A stretch of 18,589 nt of DNA. It comes from Chloroflexota bacterium. Lineage in GTDB: Bacteria; Chloroflexota; Dehalococcoidia; SM23-28-2; RBG-16-64-32. The stretch lies in assembly GCA_005880055.1 (NCBI GenBank), contig VBJS01000043.1:1-18589 (forward strand), read 5' to 3'. The notes beneath the pieces are model-generated. The model was not told the origin of the DNA and did no database searches. It worked only from the letters and a program-made list of their open reading frames with translations. Both the position numbers and the translations under genes were made by a program. Position 1 is the stretch's first letter; each line of letters begins with the position of its first letter. Positions 1 through 7,326 of this stretch are shown one piece after another.

Positions 1-761
1 TTGCTGAAGTAGACGAGGTTCAACACCACCGCCGTGCCGGCCACCACCTGGTTACCCACGTAGCGGGCCAGCGGCTGCACCGGCGGGGCGGCGCCGTTGA
101 CGTCGTCGGCGGTGAAGGGCAGGTTGTCCGGGCCGTAGCTAATGAAGTCGGGGTCGAAGATCGCGTTCAGGTAGCTCGGGTAGCGGTCGACGCTGGCCGG
201 CAGGCCGTTCGTCGCCTCGGCGCCGACGATCGTCGCCGGGGAGCCGGCCCCGCCGTTGGCGCTGGCCGCCGAGCCGTCGTCGCTCATCAGGTTCTCCAGC
301 GTGCCGGCGGTCCCGGCTACTGAGGGAATAAGCGGGTTGATAGTGTTACCGGCGCTGTTGTCTACGGTGGCGTTGAGGAATGTGAACGTCACCGTGAGGT
401 TGGTGCTACAGGAGTTGTTCGTGAGCCCCAGGAACGTAGACGAGCTCAGGGTGCCGATGGAGTCCCCGATGGCCGGGTGAGTACCGCCCACGAAGCCCGG
501 GTTGCCCGGGCCCGGCGCCAGGAAGGAAGCCGCCGGGCTGGCGTTGACCACCGATGCGAAGTTGTAGTCTCCACCGGGGATATTGAGGAAGACGGTGCCG
601 TCGGAGTCGGCGTTGAGAGCCTTGCTTGCGAGCGTCACCTGGGTGGTAGGACTGAAGCTGCCCGCGGCAAGCACGGGGCCTGTATCGCGCCCGGCCAGAA
701 AGATGCCGGCGATGAGCGCGGCGAGGATCAGAAGAAGACTGGACGGCTTAAAGTAGCGCAA
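1..761 (-). CDS. Secreted surface protein, N-terminal part (cut by window edge)
   Basis: The frame is open from a TTG at 761 to the left edge, about 253 codons, and the 3' end is missing. I chose the TTG because a GGGAGG ribosome-binding site lies about 5 bases upstream and because residues 2-32 form a clean signal peptide: a basic RYFK start, the hydrophobic core LLLILAALIAGIFLAG, then a probable cleavage region around VLAAGS. The mature part is rich in Asn, Thr, Ser, Ala and Gly, with short beta-type stretches such as NLTVTFTF and VVLNLVYF. This resembles extracellular beta-sandwich proteins of environmental Chloroflexota. No catalytic motif is visible. I do not recognise a named family; a cell-surface or exported structural role is inferred from composition and signal peptide only. 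Confidence 0.72.
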   Translation of the reverse strand, partial: MRYFKPSSLLLILAALIAGIFLAGRDTGPVLAAGSFSPTTQVTLASKALNADSDGTVFLNIPGGDYNFASVVNASPAASFLAPGPGNPGFVGGTHPAIGDSIGTLSSSTFLGLTNNSCSTNLTVTFTFLNATVDNSAGNTINPLIPSVAGTAGTLENLMSDDGSAASANGGAGSPATIVGAEATNGLPASVDRYPSYLNAIFDPDFISYGPDNLPFTADDVNGAAPPVQPLARYVGNQVVAGTAVVLNLVYFS

Positions 762-842
762 GGTTCCCTCCCGTTGACGACGTGCCGGAGAACTCGTAGG
801 CCGGATTCGGAATATGTGCCCCCGCAAGTGTGGCCTCCTTTC

Positions 843-886
843 GCGGTCCTGCTCGGACTGGTAGACGAAAACGACCGCAAACCAGT
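843..886 (-). promoter_or_regulatory. Possible pseudoknot in the leader of the secreted-protein gene
   Basis: Read on the minus strand, ACTGGT (886-881) is followed by TTGCGGTC (880-873), then ACCAGT (862-857), then GACCGCGA (848-841). The first pairs with the third over 6 bp, and the second with the fourth over 8 bp including one G-U pair. The A-B-A'-B' order is that of an H-type pseudoknot. It would lie about 80 bases before the TTG start. I do not match it to any known riboswitch class, and short matches like these can arise by chance. Confidence 0.25.
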
Positions 887-979
887 TCGCTCATAGCGTT
901 GACCCGCAGCGAATCGTCGTCAATCGGCAAAGGGATGATTCCGTCGCGCCAAAAGTCGTATAGAGGTCGTAGGCGAAAC

Positions 980-997
980 GTTTATAGGGCGATAAAC
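980..997. promoter_or_regulatory. Perfect palindrome GTTTAT-N6-ATAAAC, likely operator
   Basis: Two perfect 6-base arms are separated by AGGGCG in an AT-rich patch of an otherwise GC-rich gap, about 100 bases before the PAS gene. The geometry fits a dimeric helix-turn-helix regulator. It could serve either divergent gene, and the regulator is unknown. Confidence 0.35.
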
Positions 998-1096
998 TCG
1001 TAAACTGTTGTCGCACGACCGCTGGCCGAGCGAATGCTCTGGCAGCCGGCGGCCCCACCGGTTGAACCCGGACAAAGCGCCTAGGACCCTGGAGAA

Positions 1097-1492
1097 ATGG
1101 CACAGAAGAGCGTTGAGTTGATACTACTGCGGCAGTGGGCCAGCTACTTGACGACGCCAATTTTCGTCGCGGGGCCGGACGGTGGCCTGGTCTATTACAA
1201 CGAGGCTGCCGAGGAATTGCTGGGACGGAAATTCGATGATGCCGGGGAGATGCCGCTGCGCGATCTGACCAGGATATTCGAGATAACTGACGAGCTAGGT
1301 GGCGCCCTGTCCCCCGAAGATATCCCGATGGGTGTGGCTTTAACGGAACACCGGCCGGCGCATCGCAGGCTTCGCTTTCGCGCGCTGGACGGGCCCTGGC
1401 GCATTGTGGATGTGACCTCTTTCCCGATTGAGGGACACGACGAACAGCACCTGGGTGCGGTGGCCATATTCTGGGAGACGCAGACGGAATGA
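1097..1492 (+). CDS. Stand-alone PAS domain protein
   Basis: This 131-residue protein is essentially one PAS domain. After a short helix (LLRQWASYL) come the typical strand and turn PIFVAGPDGGLVYYNEAAEELLG at residues 21-43. The second half has the ligand-cavity strands RRLRFRAL and WRIVDVTSFPI and ends on LGAVAIFW. No kinase, cyclase, GGDEF or DNA-binding output domain is fused to it, so it probably senses a small ligand or acts as a protein-interaction module. Start: ATG 1097 with GGAG two bases upstream, a short but usable spacing. Its TGA overlaps the ATG of the metallo-hydrolase gene (ATGA), so the two are probably translationally coupled and act together. Ligand and partner are unknown. 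Confidence 0.85.
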   Translation: MAQKSVELILLRQWASYLTTPIFVAGPDGGLVYYNEAAEELLGRKFDDAGEMPLRDLTRIFEITDELGGALSPEDIPMGVALTEHRPAHRRLRFRALDGPWRIVDVTSFPIEGHDEQHLGAVAIFWETQTE

Positions 1493-2331
1493 AAATTACG
1501 ATGTGGGGGACGCGCGGCTCCCTGGCGGACGCGGGGCCGCAGACGGTGCGATACGGGGGGAATACGGCCTGTGTGGAAGTGAGGGGCAGAGACGGAAGCA
1601 TCCTGGTGCTGGACGCCGGTACCGGCATTCGGCGGTTGGGCGGGAGCCTGGGCACGGGCTGGAAGCGCGTTGACATCCTTTTGACGCACCTGCATATGGA
1701 CCACATACAGGGGCTTGGTTTTTTCGGGCCGCTTTACCAGGCAGGCGCCGAGGTACACATTTGGGGCCCGCCCTCTCCTACGGAGGACTTGCGGTCACGG
1801 CTGGGGCGTTACATGTCGCCTCCGCTCTTCCCAGTGCTAATCCGCGACTTGCCGTGCGAACTGACGATCCACGACGCGCCCCGCGGCAGCTTTCGGATCG
1901 GCGAGTTGGAGATTGCGGCGGACCTGGTCTGTCATCCCGGCCCCACGGTAGGCTTCCGGATCGATGAAGGAGGCACGTCCATCTGTTATCTTCCAGACCA
2001 TGAACCAGCGCTGGGGGTGCATGACTTCCCGCAGGAACCCGACTGGACTTCCGGTTATGACCTGGCCGTGGGATGCCAGCTATTGATCCACGACGCGCAA
2101 TACAGTGAAGAGGAGTACTCGGCGTACCAGGGCTGGGGGCACAGCTCAATTGAACAGGCGGTCGCCTTCGCGACGCTGGCGGGAGTCCAGAAGATGGTCA
2201 CGTTCCACCATGATCCCTCGCATGACGACGCGGCATTGGATCAGCTTGTGGAAGGCGTCAGAAGGAATGTACAGTTACCGTTTTCGCTGATTGCGGGGAC
2301 GGAAGGCGCCGCCTTCGAGATCGGCGAGTAA
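1489..2331 (+). CDS. MBL-fold metallo-hydrolase, PhnP/RNase Z-like
   Basis: This 280-residue protein has the metallo-beta-lactamase fold. The N-terminus MKITMWGTRGS and the YGGNTACVEV stretch are typical of the COG1235 group (PhnP-like cyclic phosphodiesterases). Metal ligands are visible: THLHMDH at residues 66-72 gives H67, H69, D71 and H72. Later candidates are the Asp of HDAQYSEEEY, the His of WGHSS and the His pair in TFHHDPSHDD. It is predicted to be a soluble, two-metal phosphodiesterase or related hydrolase; the substrate cannot be read from sequence. It overlaps the PAS gene by four bases and lies 43 bases before the peptidase gene, so all three probably share a transcript. A PAS partner in such tight coupling suggests regulated activity (inference). 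Confidence 0.85.
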   Translation: MKITMWGTRGSLADAGPQTVRYGGNTACVEVRGRDGSILVLDAGTGIRRLGGSLGTGWKRVDILLTHLHMDHIQGLGFFGPLYQAGAEVHIWGPPSPTEDLRSRLGRYMSPPLFPVLIRDLPCELTIHDAPRGSFRIGELEIAADLVCHPGPTVGFRIDEGGTSICYLPDHEPALGVHDFPQEPDWTSGYDLAVGCQLLIHDAQYSEEEYSAYQGWGHSSIEQAVAFATLAGVQKMVTFHHDPSHDDAALDQLVEGVRRNVQLPFSLIAGTEGAAFEIGE

Positions 2332-2374
2332 TGGAACACGAGCGTCCAGGGGCGCAGAGCAGGAGTTGCAATCT

Positions 2375-4414
2375 ATGGTGGCGCTGAAGAGACGAGGTGT
2401 ACGGCCGGAAGACTTCTACCTGGTGAGCAATGTGAGCGATCCAAAGATGGCACCGGACGGGAGCCGTGTGGCTTACGTCGTGACGCGGCCGGATAAGGAA
2501 GCCAACGAGATGCGGACATCCGTCTGGGTGGTTCCCGCGGATGGCAGCTCGCTGGCCAGGCAGTTCTCGCGGGGCAACAAGGACCACAGCCCGCGCTGGT
2601 CGCCGGACGGGCGCTACCTGGCATTCGTGTCCGAGCGGGGCGAGAAGAACCAACTGTTCGTCGCGTCGCTGGAAGGAGGCGAGGCGAAGCAGGTCACGAA
2701 AGCGGAACACGGCGTGTCGCAGCCTGCCTGGTCACCGGACGGGCGGCGCCTCGCGTACACCGCACGCATAGGAGCTTACAAGGACCCCAAAGACCGCGAC
2801 GACCTGGAGAAGGCGCAGCCGCGCGTGATTCGCGATCTCATTTATAAGCTGGACGGCGTGGGCTTCTTCGACGACCGCCGCTCGCACATCTTCACTATGG
2901 AAGTAGAGCGCGGACAGGAGACCCAGGTGACGGACGGGGACTGGAACGATGATCACGCGGCCTGGTCCCCCGACGGAAAGCAGATTGCCTTTGTCTCGGA
3001 CCGGGAGAAAGACCGGCGGCAGCGCCAGTGGCGTACGGACCTCTGGATCGTGCCGGCGGAGGGCGGCCGCACGCGTAAGCTGACCCGCAGCCGAGGTTCG
3101 TGTGCGCATCCCGCCTTCTCACCGGATGGGCGGTACGTGGCGTTCGTCGGCCACGAACACGGCGACGAAGGGCTATCCAGGAATCCGCAACTGATGATCG
3201 TCCCGGCCGAAGGAGGAGCGGCGCCAATCACTGTCAGCGCGGAGATCGACCGGCCCGTGGCGGGCTGGCCCGTGTTCATGAGCGGAAGGACGTTTGCGTG
3301 GGCAGATAGTACCTCGCTGCTCTTCCTGGCAGCCGACCGTGGCCGCCAGTCGCTCTATCGGGCTGAAATCTCCGGCCAGCGGGTGGCGATGCTCCTAGAC
3401 GGTGAAAGACAAATCGAGGCGTTTGCCATTGCACCGGACGGACAGCAGGCCGTCTTCACAGCTGTCTGGTTGACGGAACCGGTTGAGCTGTATCGCGCGT
3501 CGCTGAGCAAGAACGGGCGGGAAACGTGCTTGAGCCATGCCAATGACGAGTTTCGCCGGGTGGCGGAGATGGGACGGCTGGAGCGCTTTTCCTATGAAAG
3601 TGTCGATGGCATGGGGATGGAGGCGTTTGTCCTCTACCCGCCGGACCACCGCAGCGATGAGAAGTACCCGCTCGCGACGAATGTGCACGGCGTGCCGCAC
3701 AGTTTTCATCCGGGTAGCCGCTCCTGGCTGGAATTCCAATCCCTGTCCGCGCAGGGACATGTCGTGCTGCTGCCGAATCCAAGAGGAAGCACGTCGTACG
3801 GGGAAGCGTTTAGCAGGGCATGCCTGACCGATTGGGGCGGCAAGGACTATGAAGATGTGATTGCAGGTGTTGAGGCGCTGGTGTCCAAGGGGATAGCTGA
3901 CTCGGAACGGCTGTACATTGGCGGTTATTCGTACGGCGGGTTTATGGCGTCGTGGGCAGTGGGACACACAGACCGCTTCCGAGCGGCGGTTGTCGGTGCG
4001 CCCGTATCGAACCAGGTGAGCATGTTCGGGACAGGAGACATCCCTCAGTTCGACATCCTGGAGTTGGGTGGCATCCCGCAGCAAGACGCCGCCGAGTACG
4101 CGTTCCGTTCACCCGTAACGTACCTGGGCAATGTGAATACGCCGGTGCTGCTCCTCCACCACGAGGGAGACCTGCGCTGTCCGGTGGGGCAGTCAGAGGA
4201 GATATTCCAGGCGCTGAAGGTGATGGGCAAGGAGGTGGAGTTCGTCCGGTACCCGGGTGGTTTCCACACATATAACACTCACCTGCCTTCGCAGACCGTG
4301 GACAGGACCAGGCGGATAGTGGAATGGTACGACTCGCACCGGCCGAGGCGCGTGGCACCGGCTGCGCCAAAGAAGAGGCACGGAAAGCAGAAAGCGCGGG
4401 CGGGTGCGGGCTAA
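2375..4414 (+). CDS. S9 family peptidase (prolyl oligopeptidase / acylaminoacyl-peptidase type)
   Basis: This 679-residue serine peptidase has an N-terminal beta-propeller and a C-terminal alpha/beta-hydrolase domain. At least four propeller blades carry the TolB/PD40 signature, for example SPDGRYLAF, SPDGRRLAY, SPDGKQIAF and SPDGRYVAF. The catalytic domain holds GGYSYGGFMA with nucleophile Ser519, the acid Asp599 in HHEGDLRCP and His631 in GGFHTYN, so the triad is complete. Such enzymes trim short peptides or N-acylated peptides. There is no signal peptide, so a cytoplasmic location is likely. I start at ATG 2375 because AGGAG lies nine bases upstream; the frame extends further back to 2291 but would overlap the metallo-hydrolase gene with non-family sequence. 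The C-terminal tail is short and basic (PKKRHGKQKAR). It converges on the Crp/Fnr gene across 38 bases. Confidence 0.93.
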   Translation: MVALKRRGVRPEDFYLVSNVSDPKMAPDGSRVAYVVTRPDKEANEMRTSVWVVPADGSSLARQFSRGNKDHSPRWSPDGRYLAFVSERGEKNQLFVASLEGGEAKQVTKAEHGVSQPAWSPDGRRLAYTARIGAYKDPKDRDDLEKAQPRVIRDLIYKLDGVGFFDDRRSHIFTMEVERGQETQVTDGDWNDDHAAWSPDGKQIAFVSDREKDRRQRQWRTDLWIVPAEGGRTRKLTRSRGSCAHPAFSPDGRYVAFVGHEHGDEGLSRNPQLMIVPAEGGAAPITVSAEIDRPVAGWPVFMSGRTFAWADSTSLLFLAADRGRQSLYRAEISGQRVAMLLDGERQIEAFAIAPDGQQAVFTAVWLTEPVELYRASLSKNGRETCLSHANDEFRRVAEMGRLERFSYESVDGMGMEAFVLYPPDHRSDEKYPLATNVHGVPHSFHPGSRSWLEFQSLSAQGHVVLLPNPRGSTSYGEAFSRACLTDWGGKDYEDVIAGVEALVSKGIADSERLYIGGYSYGGFMASWAVGHTDRFRAAVVGAPVSNQVSMFGTGDIPQFDILELGGIPQQDAAEYAFRSPVTYLGNVNTPVLLLHHEGDLRCPVGQSEEIFQALKVMGKEVEFVRYPGGFHTYNTHLPSQTVDRTRRIVEWYDSHRPRRVAPAAPKKRHGKQKARAGAG

Positions 4415-4452
4415 CCCGGGAAGTTGCCCGTCGCGACCTTTGCTGGCGCGTC

Positions 4453-5148
4453 TTAGAGGGCGGAGACGTCCGAACGGTCGCGCAGGCCTTCGTCATCCAG
4501 GATGACAAAGCGCCGGCCCTCCATGCGGAGCAGACCGGCACGGCGGAACTCTGCGAGCTGCCGGTTCACGCTCTCCCTCGTGACACCGATCATATTCGCC
4601 AGCTCCTCCTGCGTTAGAGGCAGGTTTAGCAGCAGGCCGCGACCGGACGGTGCGCCGTGGCTGGCCGCCAGCTCGAGCAGCTTCTTGGCGAGGCGGCCGC
4701 CAACGTCGAGAAAAGCGAGGTCAGAAGCCATCTCGTCCGTCTCCCGAAGGCGCCGGGCAACGACGGTGAGGATGGCAAGCGCGGCTGACGGGCGGGAAGA
4801 CAGAAGGGCCATGAAGTCGCGCCGTTCCAGCACGAGGAGTGAAGCGTCGCTGGCAGCCGCGGCGCTGGCGGAACGGGGTAGGCCGTCCAGAAGCGACATG
4901 TCGCCGAAGAAATCGCCGGCGCCCAGGACAGCAAGGGTCAGGTCGTTGCCCTGCGGTGTGGGAAGATAAATCCGGACCGTACCGCTTTCGATGACGAAAA
5001 GCGACTGGCCGGGCTCCTCTTTGTGGAAAATCGTTTCCCCTCGGCGGTAAGGGCGGCTGGCGACAGCCCCGGCAAGAGCTTCCCTGTCTCGTGGCTCTAG
5101 GGCAGCGAGAAACGGTACTTTTTCCAGCAATTCGGCGCGATGTGTCAT
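4453..5148 (-). CDS. Crp/Fnr family transcriptional regulator
   Basis: This 231-residue protein has an N-terminal cyclic-nucleotide-binding domain and a C-terminal winged helix. The cNMP jelly-roll is visible at residues 12-115, with YRRGETIFHKEEPGQSLFVI and the phosphate-binding cassette region FGDMSLLDGLPRSA (R92, S93). The usual cassette Glu is Asp83 here, so cAMP binding is plausible but not certain. A dimerisation helix follows, then the helix-turn-helix LTQEELANMIGVTRESVNRQL (178-198). Its recognition helix keeps R191, E192 and R196, the residues E. coli CRP uses to read DNA. There is no cysteine cluster, so it is not an FNR oxygen sensor. A class III cyclase lies 2.2 kb away. A CRP-spaced palindrome 48 bases upstream suggests autoregulation. 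No strong ribosome-binding site precedes the ATG. Confidence 0.92.
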   Translation of the reverse strand: MTHRAELLEKVPFLAALEPRDREALAGAVASRPYRRGETIFHKEEPGQSLFVIESGTVRIYLPTPQGNDLTLAVLGAGDFFGDMSLLDGLPRSASAAAASDASLLVLERRDFMALLSSRPSAALAILTVVARRLRETDEMASDLAFLDVGGRLAKKLLELAASHGAPSGRGLLLNLPLTQEELANMIGVTRESVNRQLAEFRRAGLLRMEGRRFVILDDEGLRDRSDVSAL

Positions 5149-5195
5149 GCAACGCCCGTACCCGGTCAGGGAGTCCCTTTTTCTCCACTAAGTGT

Positions 5196-5215
5196 CGTCT
5201 GAACGGGGTCAGACG
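5196..5215. promoter_or_regulatory. CRP-type operator candidate CGTCTGA-N6-TCAGACG
   Basis: A perfect 7-base inverted repeat with a 6-base spacer lies between the divergent Crp/Fnr and EthD genes. Its inner TCTGA-N6-TCAGA has exactly the spacing of the CRP consensus TGTGA-N6-TCACA and shares the inner T-G-A. It probably binds the neighbouring regulator and may control both genes. Confidence 0.5.
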
Positions 5216-5268
5216 TGCAACAAGGCGTGTTGGTCGCTCGGAGACAGAGCGCGTTGTAGGATACCTCT

Positions 5269-5640
5269 ATGATCAAGCTGACGTTCTGCGTTCGTCGGCT
5301 TCCGGAGCTTTCGCTGGAGGAGTTCCATCGCTACTGGCTAGAGAAGCACGGCCCCCTGGTGCGCAGGCACGCCAGGGCGCTGAACATCCGCCGGTACGTG
5401 CAACTGCATACTCTCGAAAGTCCGTTGAACGATGCTCTCCGGCGCAGCCGCGACGCGATGGAACCATACGACGGCGTAGCTGAACTGTGGTGGGACAGCG
5501 CCGAAGAGATGGCGTCGGGCACGCGCACGCCGGAAGGGCAAGAGGCGGCCCGAGAGTTGCTGGAGGACGAGCGCCGCTTCATTGACCTCGCGCACTCCAG
5601 CCTCTGGGTGGGACAGGAGCACGAGATCCTTGCCGGTTGA
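5269..5640 (+). CDS. EthD-like dimeric alpha/beta-barrel protein
   Basis: This 123-residue protein is built as a ferredoxin-like alpha/beta barrel of the EthD type. It opens with IKLTFCVRRLPELS, then LEEFHRYWLEKHGPLVRRHARAL (residues 17-39), the usual EthD helix and HGPLV turn. The second half has the matching strand DGVAELWWDS and helix AEEMASG. Members are small cytoplasmic proteins linked to degradation of ethers and other organics, or to monooxygenase-like chemistry on quinones and polyketides; the actual reaction here is unknown. ATG 5269 has AGGA seven bases upstream. TAGGAT at 5257-5262 could instead be a -10 box, which would make the message nearly leaderless. It overlaps the glycosylase start. 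Confidence 0.82.
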   Translation: MIKLTFCVRRLPELSLEEFHRYWLEKHGPLVRRHARALNIRRYVQLHTLESPLNDALRRSRDAMEPYDGVAELWWDSAEEMASGTRTPEGQEAARELLEDERRFIDLAHSSLWVGQEHEILAG

Positions 5641-6154
5641 CGCTCCATCACTCCTGAAGGGGCTACCGCCTATCATCGATGAGCGTTCTCGCCTGCTGAT
5701 CCTGGGCTCTTTTCCCAGCCGAATGTCCCTCGAAAAGAGCGAGTATTACGGCAACCCGCAGAACGGATTCTGGCCGATAATGGAACGGCTCTTCGCAATC
5801 GATCGGCGCTTGCCGTACGAGGAACGTGTTCATAGGCTGCTGCGGCAGGCCATAGCGGTCTGGGACGTAATCGCCGTTTGCCGCAGAGAGGGTAGCTCCG
5901 ACCAAGCGATCAAGGATGCGCGGCCAAATCCTATTGTGGACCTGTTGGCCCGGCATCGGCGAATCCAACACGTAGTCTTCAACGGGATAGCGGCCTGGCA
6001 GACGGCACGACGTGAGGCGCCGGAGCTATTCCGCTCTGTCACGGTATCGATGGAGCGCTTTCCATCCACCAGCCCCAAGCATGCAACACGGTCGCTGGAG
6101 CAGAAGGTGGCCGTCTGGGCGCGTCTGCGCACGATGCTCGAGGAGGCCGGATGA
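5630..6154 (+). CDS. DNA-deoxyinosine (hypoxanthine) glycosylase, UDG superfamily family 6-like
   Basis: This roughly 174-residue protein removes deaminated bases, mainly hypoxanthine from deoxyinosine, as the first step of base excision repair. Family features in order: LLILGSFPSRMSL (motif 1), EYYGNPQNGFWPIM (N42 and N45 lie in the conserved active-site segment), AVWDVIAVCRREGSSDQAI, the strand and turn HVVFNGIAAW, and the C-terminal loop FPSTSPKHA. The start is uncertain. I prefer TTG 5630, with AGGAG 10-11 bases upstream, because the family begins close to the GLPP motif; the frame is open back to a TTG at 5582. It overlaps the EthD stop by about 11 bases and the DapL start by four. The functional link to its operon partners is unclear. 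Confidence 0.85.
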   Translation: MPVDAPSLLKGLPPIIDERSRLLILGSFPSRMSLEKSEYYGNPQNGFWPIMERLFAIDRRLPYEERVHRLLRQAIAVWDVIAVCRREGSSDQAIKDARPNPIVDLLARHRRIQHVVFNGIAAWQTARREAPELFRSVTVSMERFPSTSPKHATRSLEQKVAVWARLRTMLEEAG

Positions 6155-7323
6155 GGCTCGCCCAGCGCGTCGAGCAGCTGCCCGCGTACCTATTTGCGGA
6201 GATCAGCCGCAAGATCGCGGACAAACGGGCACAGGGAGTGGACGTGATCTCCTTCGGCATAGGTGATCCAGACCTACCGACGCCGGACCATATCGTTGAT
6301 GCGCTGACGCGGGCGGCACACGACCCGGCGAACCATCGCTACCCGGAGAGCGAGGGGCTGCCTGAGCTGCGCGAGGCGATCGCCGGCTGGTACGACCGTC
6401 GCTTTGACGTACGGTTGGACCCTCAAACGGAGGTGCTCCCCCTCATCGGGTCCAAGGAGGGGATTGGGCACATCGCCCTCTGTTTCATCGACCCGGGTGA
6501 TATTGCGCTTATCCCTGATCCGGGCTACCCGGTTTACTCGGTCGGCACGGTGCTCGCGGGCGGTCTGCCCTACTTCCTCCCGTTGACAGAAGAGAACGAC
6601 TTCCTTCCGGACCTGGACGCGGTGCCCGCCGAGATTATCGGCAAGGCCAAAGTCCTGTGGTTGAACTATCCGAATAATCCCACGGGCGCGGTGGCTGACG
6701 TAGCATTCTTCCGGCGGGCGGTGCAGTTTGCCAAAGAGCGGGAGGTCGCGGTCCTGCACGACGGCCCATACTCCGAGGTGTCGTTTGACGGCTACCGGCC
6801 TGCCAGCTTCCTTCAGGCGGACGGCGCCAAGGACGTCGGGATTGAGTTCCACTCACTATCCAAGTCGTACAACATGACGGGCTGGCGGATCGGGATGGCT
6901 GCAGGCAACGCTGAGGCAATCGATGCCCTAAGGCGCGTAAAGTCCAACCTCGATTCCGGGATACCGCAGTCCATTCAACGAATGGCCATCGCGGCGCTGG
7001 AGGGTCCTCAAGACTGCATCGAGGAGCACAACCGGGTCTACCAACGGCGCCGGGACAGGTTGGTGGCGGCGCTCACCAAGCTGGGCCTTCGGCTGCGTCC
7101 GCCCAGGGCGAGCCTCTACCTGTGGGCGCGGGTGCCGGAGGGGCTCACCAGCGTTCATTTCGCAGCGCGGCTACTCGATGAAGCCGGTGTCGTTGTCACG
7201 CCGGGCATCGGTTACGGTCCTTCCGGAGAAGGATACGTGAGGCTATCGCTGACGATTCCCGACGAGCAGTTGGAGGAAGGCGTCAGGCGGATGGAGGCGC
7301 TAGCCGCTTCGCCGGGAAGGTGA
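6151..7323 (+). CDS. dapL: LL-diaminopimelate aminotransferase
   Basis: This 390-residue fold-type I aminotransferase is full length. The family makes LL-diaminopimelate directly from tetrahydrodipicolinate and glutamate, bypassing the succinylase and acetylase branches of lysine synthesis. PLP-site residues are all present: YPNNPTGA (N176), HDGPYSE (D204, Y207), the Schiff-base Lys238 in SLSKSYNMTGWRIG with R246, and a C-terminal substrate Arg in YVRLSL. GIGDPDLPTPDHI near the N-terminus and GIPQSIQ match the bacterial DapL group found in Chloroflexota. A related aspartate-type aminotransferase cannot be fully excluded from sequence alone. ATG overlaps the glycosylase stop (ATGA), so it is translationally coupled. 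Its stop is three bases from the converging cyclase stop. Confidence 0.9.
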   Translation: MRLAQRVEQLPAYLFAEISRKIADKRAQGVDVISFGIGDPDLPTPDHIVDALTRAAHDPANHRYPESEGLPELREAIAGWYDRRFDVRLDPQTEVLPLIGSKEGIGHIALCFIDPGDIALIPDPGYPVYSVGTVLAGGLPYFLPLTEENDFLPDLDAVPAEIIGKAKVLWLNYPNNPTGAVADVAFFRRAVQFAKEREVAVLHDGPYSEVSFDGYRPASFLQADGAKDVGIEFHSLSKSYNMTGWRIGMAAGNAEAIDALRRVKSNLDSGIPQSIQRMAIAALEGPQDCIEEHNRVYQRRRDRLVAALTKLGLRLRPPRASLYLWARVPEGLTSVHFAARLLDEAGVVVTPGIGYGPSGEGYVRLSLTIPDEQLEEGVRRMEALAASPGR

Positions 7324-7326
7324 CGA

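Larger units (their letters stand above)
762..1096. other. Divergent intergenic region with palindromes, no gene
   Basis: This 335-base gap separates the leftward secreted-protein gene from the rightward PAS gene. Open frames crossing it on either strand lack a ribosome-binding site and family-like sequence. It holds an interleaved inverted-repeat pair at 843-886 and a perfect GTTTAT-N6-ATAAAC palindrome at 980-997, described separately. Both divergent promoters should lie here, but I could not pick a convincing -35/-10 pair for either. Confidence 0.6.

Noticed and set aside
477..896. Plus-strand open frame opposite the secreted-protein start
   Set aside because: The minus strand has a signal peptide and a ribosome-binding site; the plus frame has neither and reads as charged low-complexity sequence.
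891..1706. 271-codon minus-strand open frame over the PAS and metallo-hydrolase genes
   Set aside because: Pro/Arg/Ser-rich translation with no domain, antisense to two clear genes.
3395..4084. 229-codon minus-strand open frame inside the S9 peptidase
   Set aside because: Shadow of the peptidase; the catalytic serine and triad are on the plus strand.
4415..4452. Terminator between the S9 peptidase and the Crp/Fnr gene
   Set aside because: Only a 4 bp CGGG/CCCG stem and no T-run; too weak to call.
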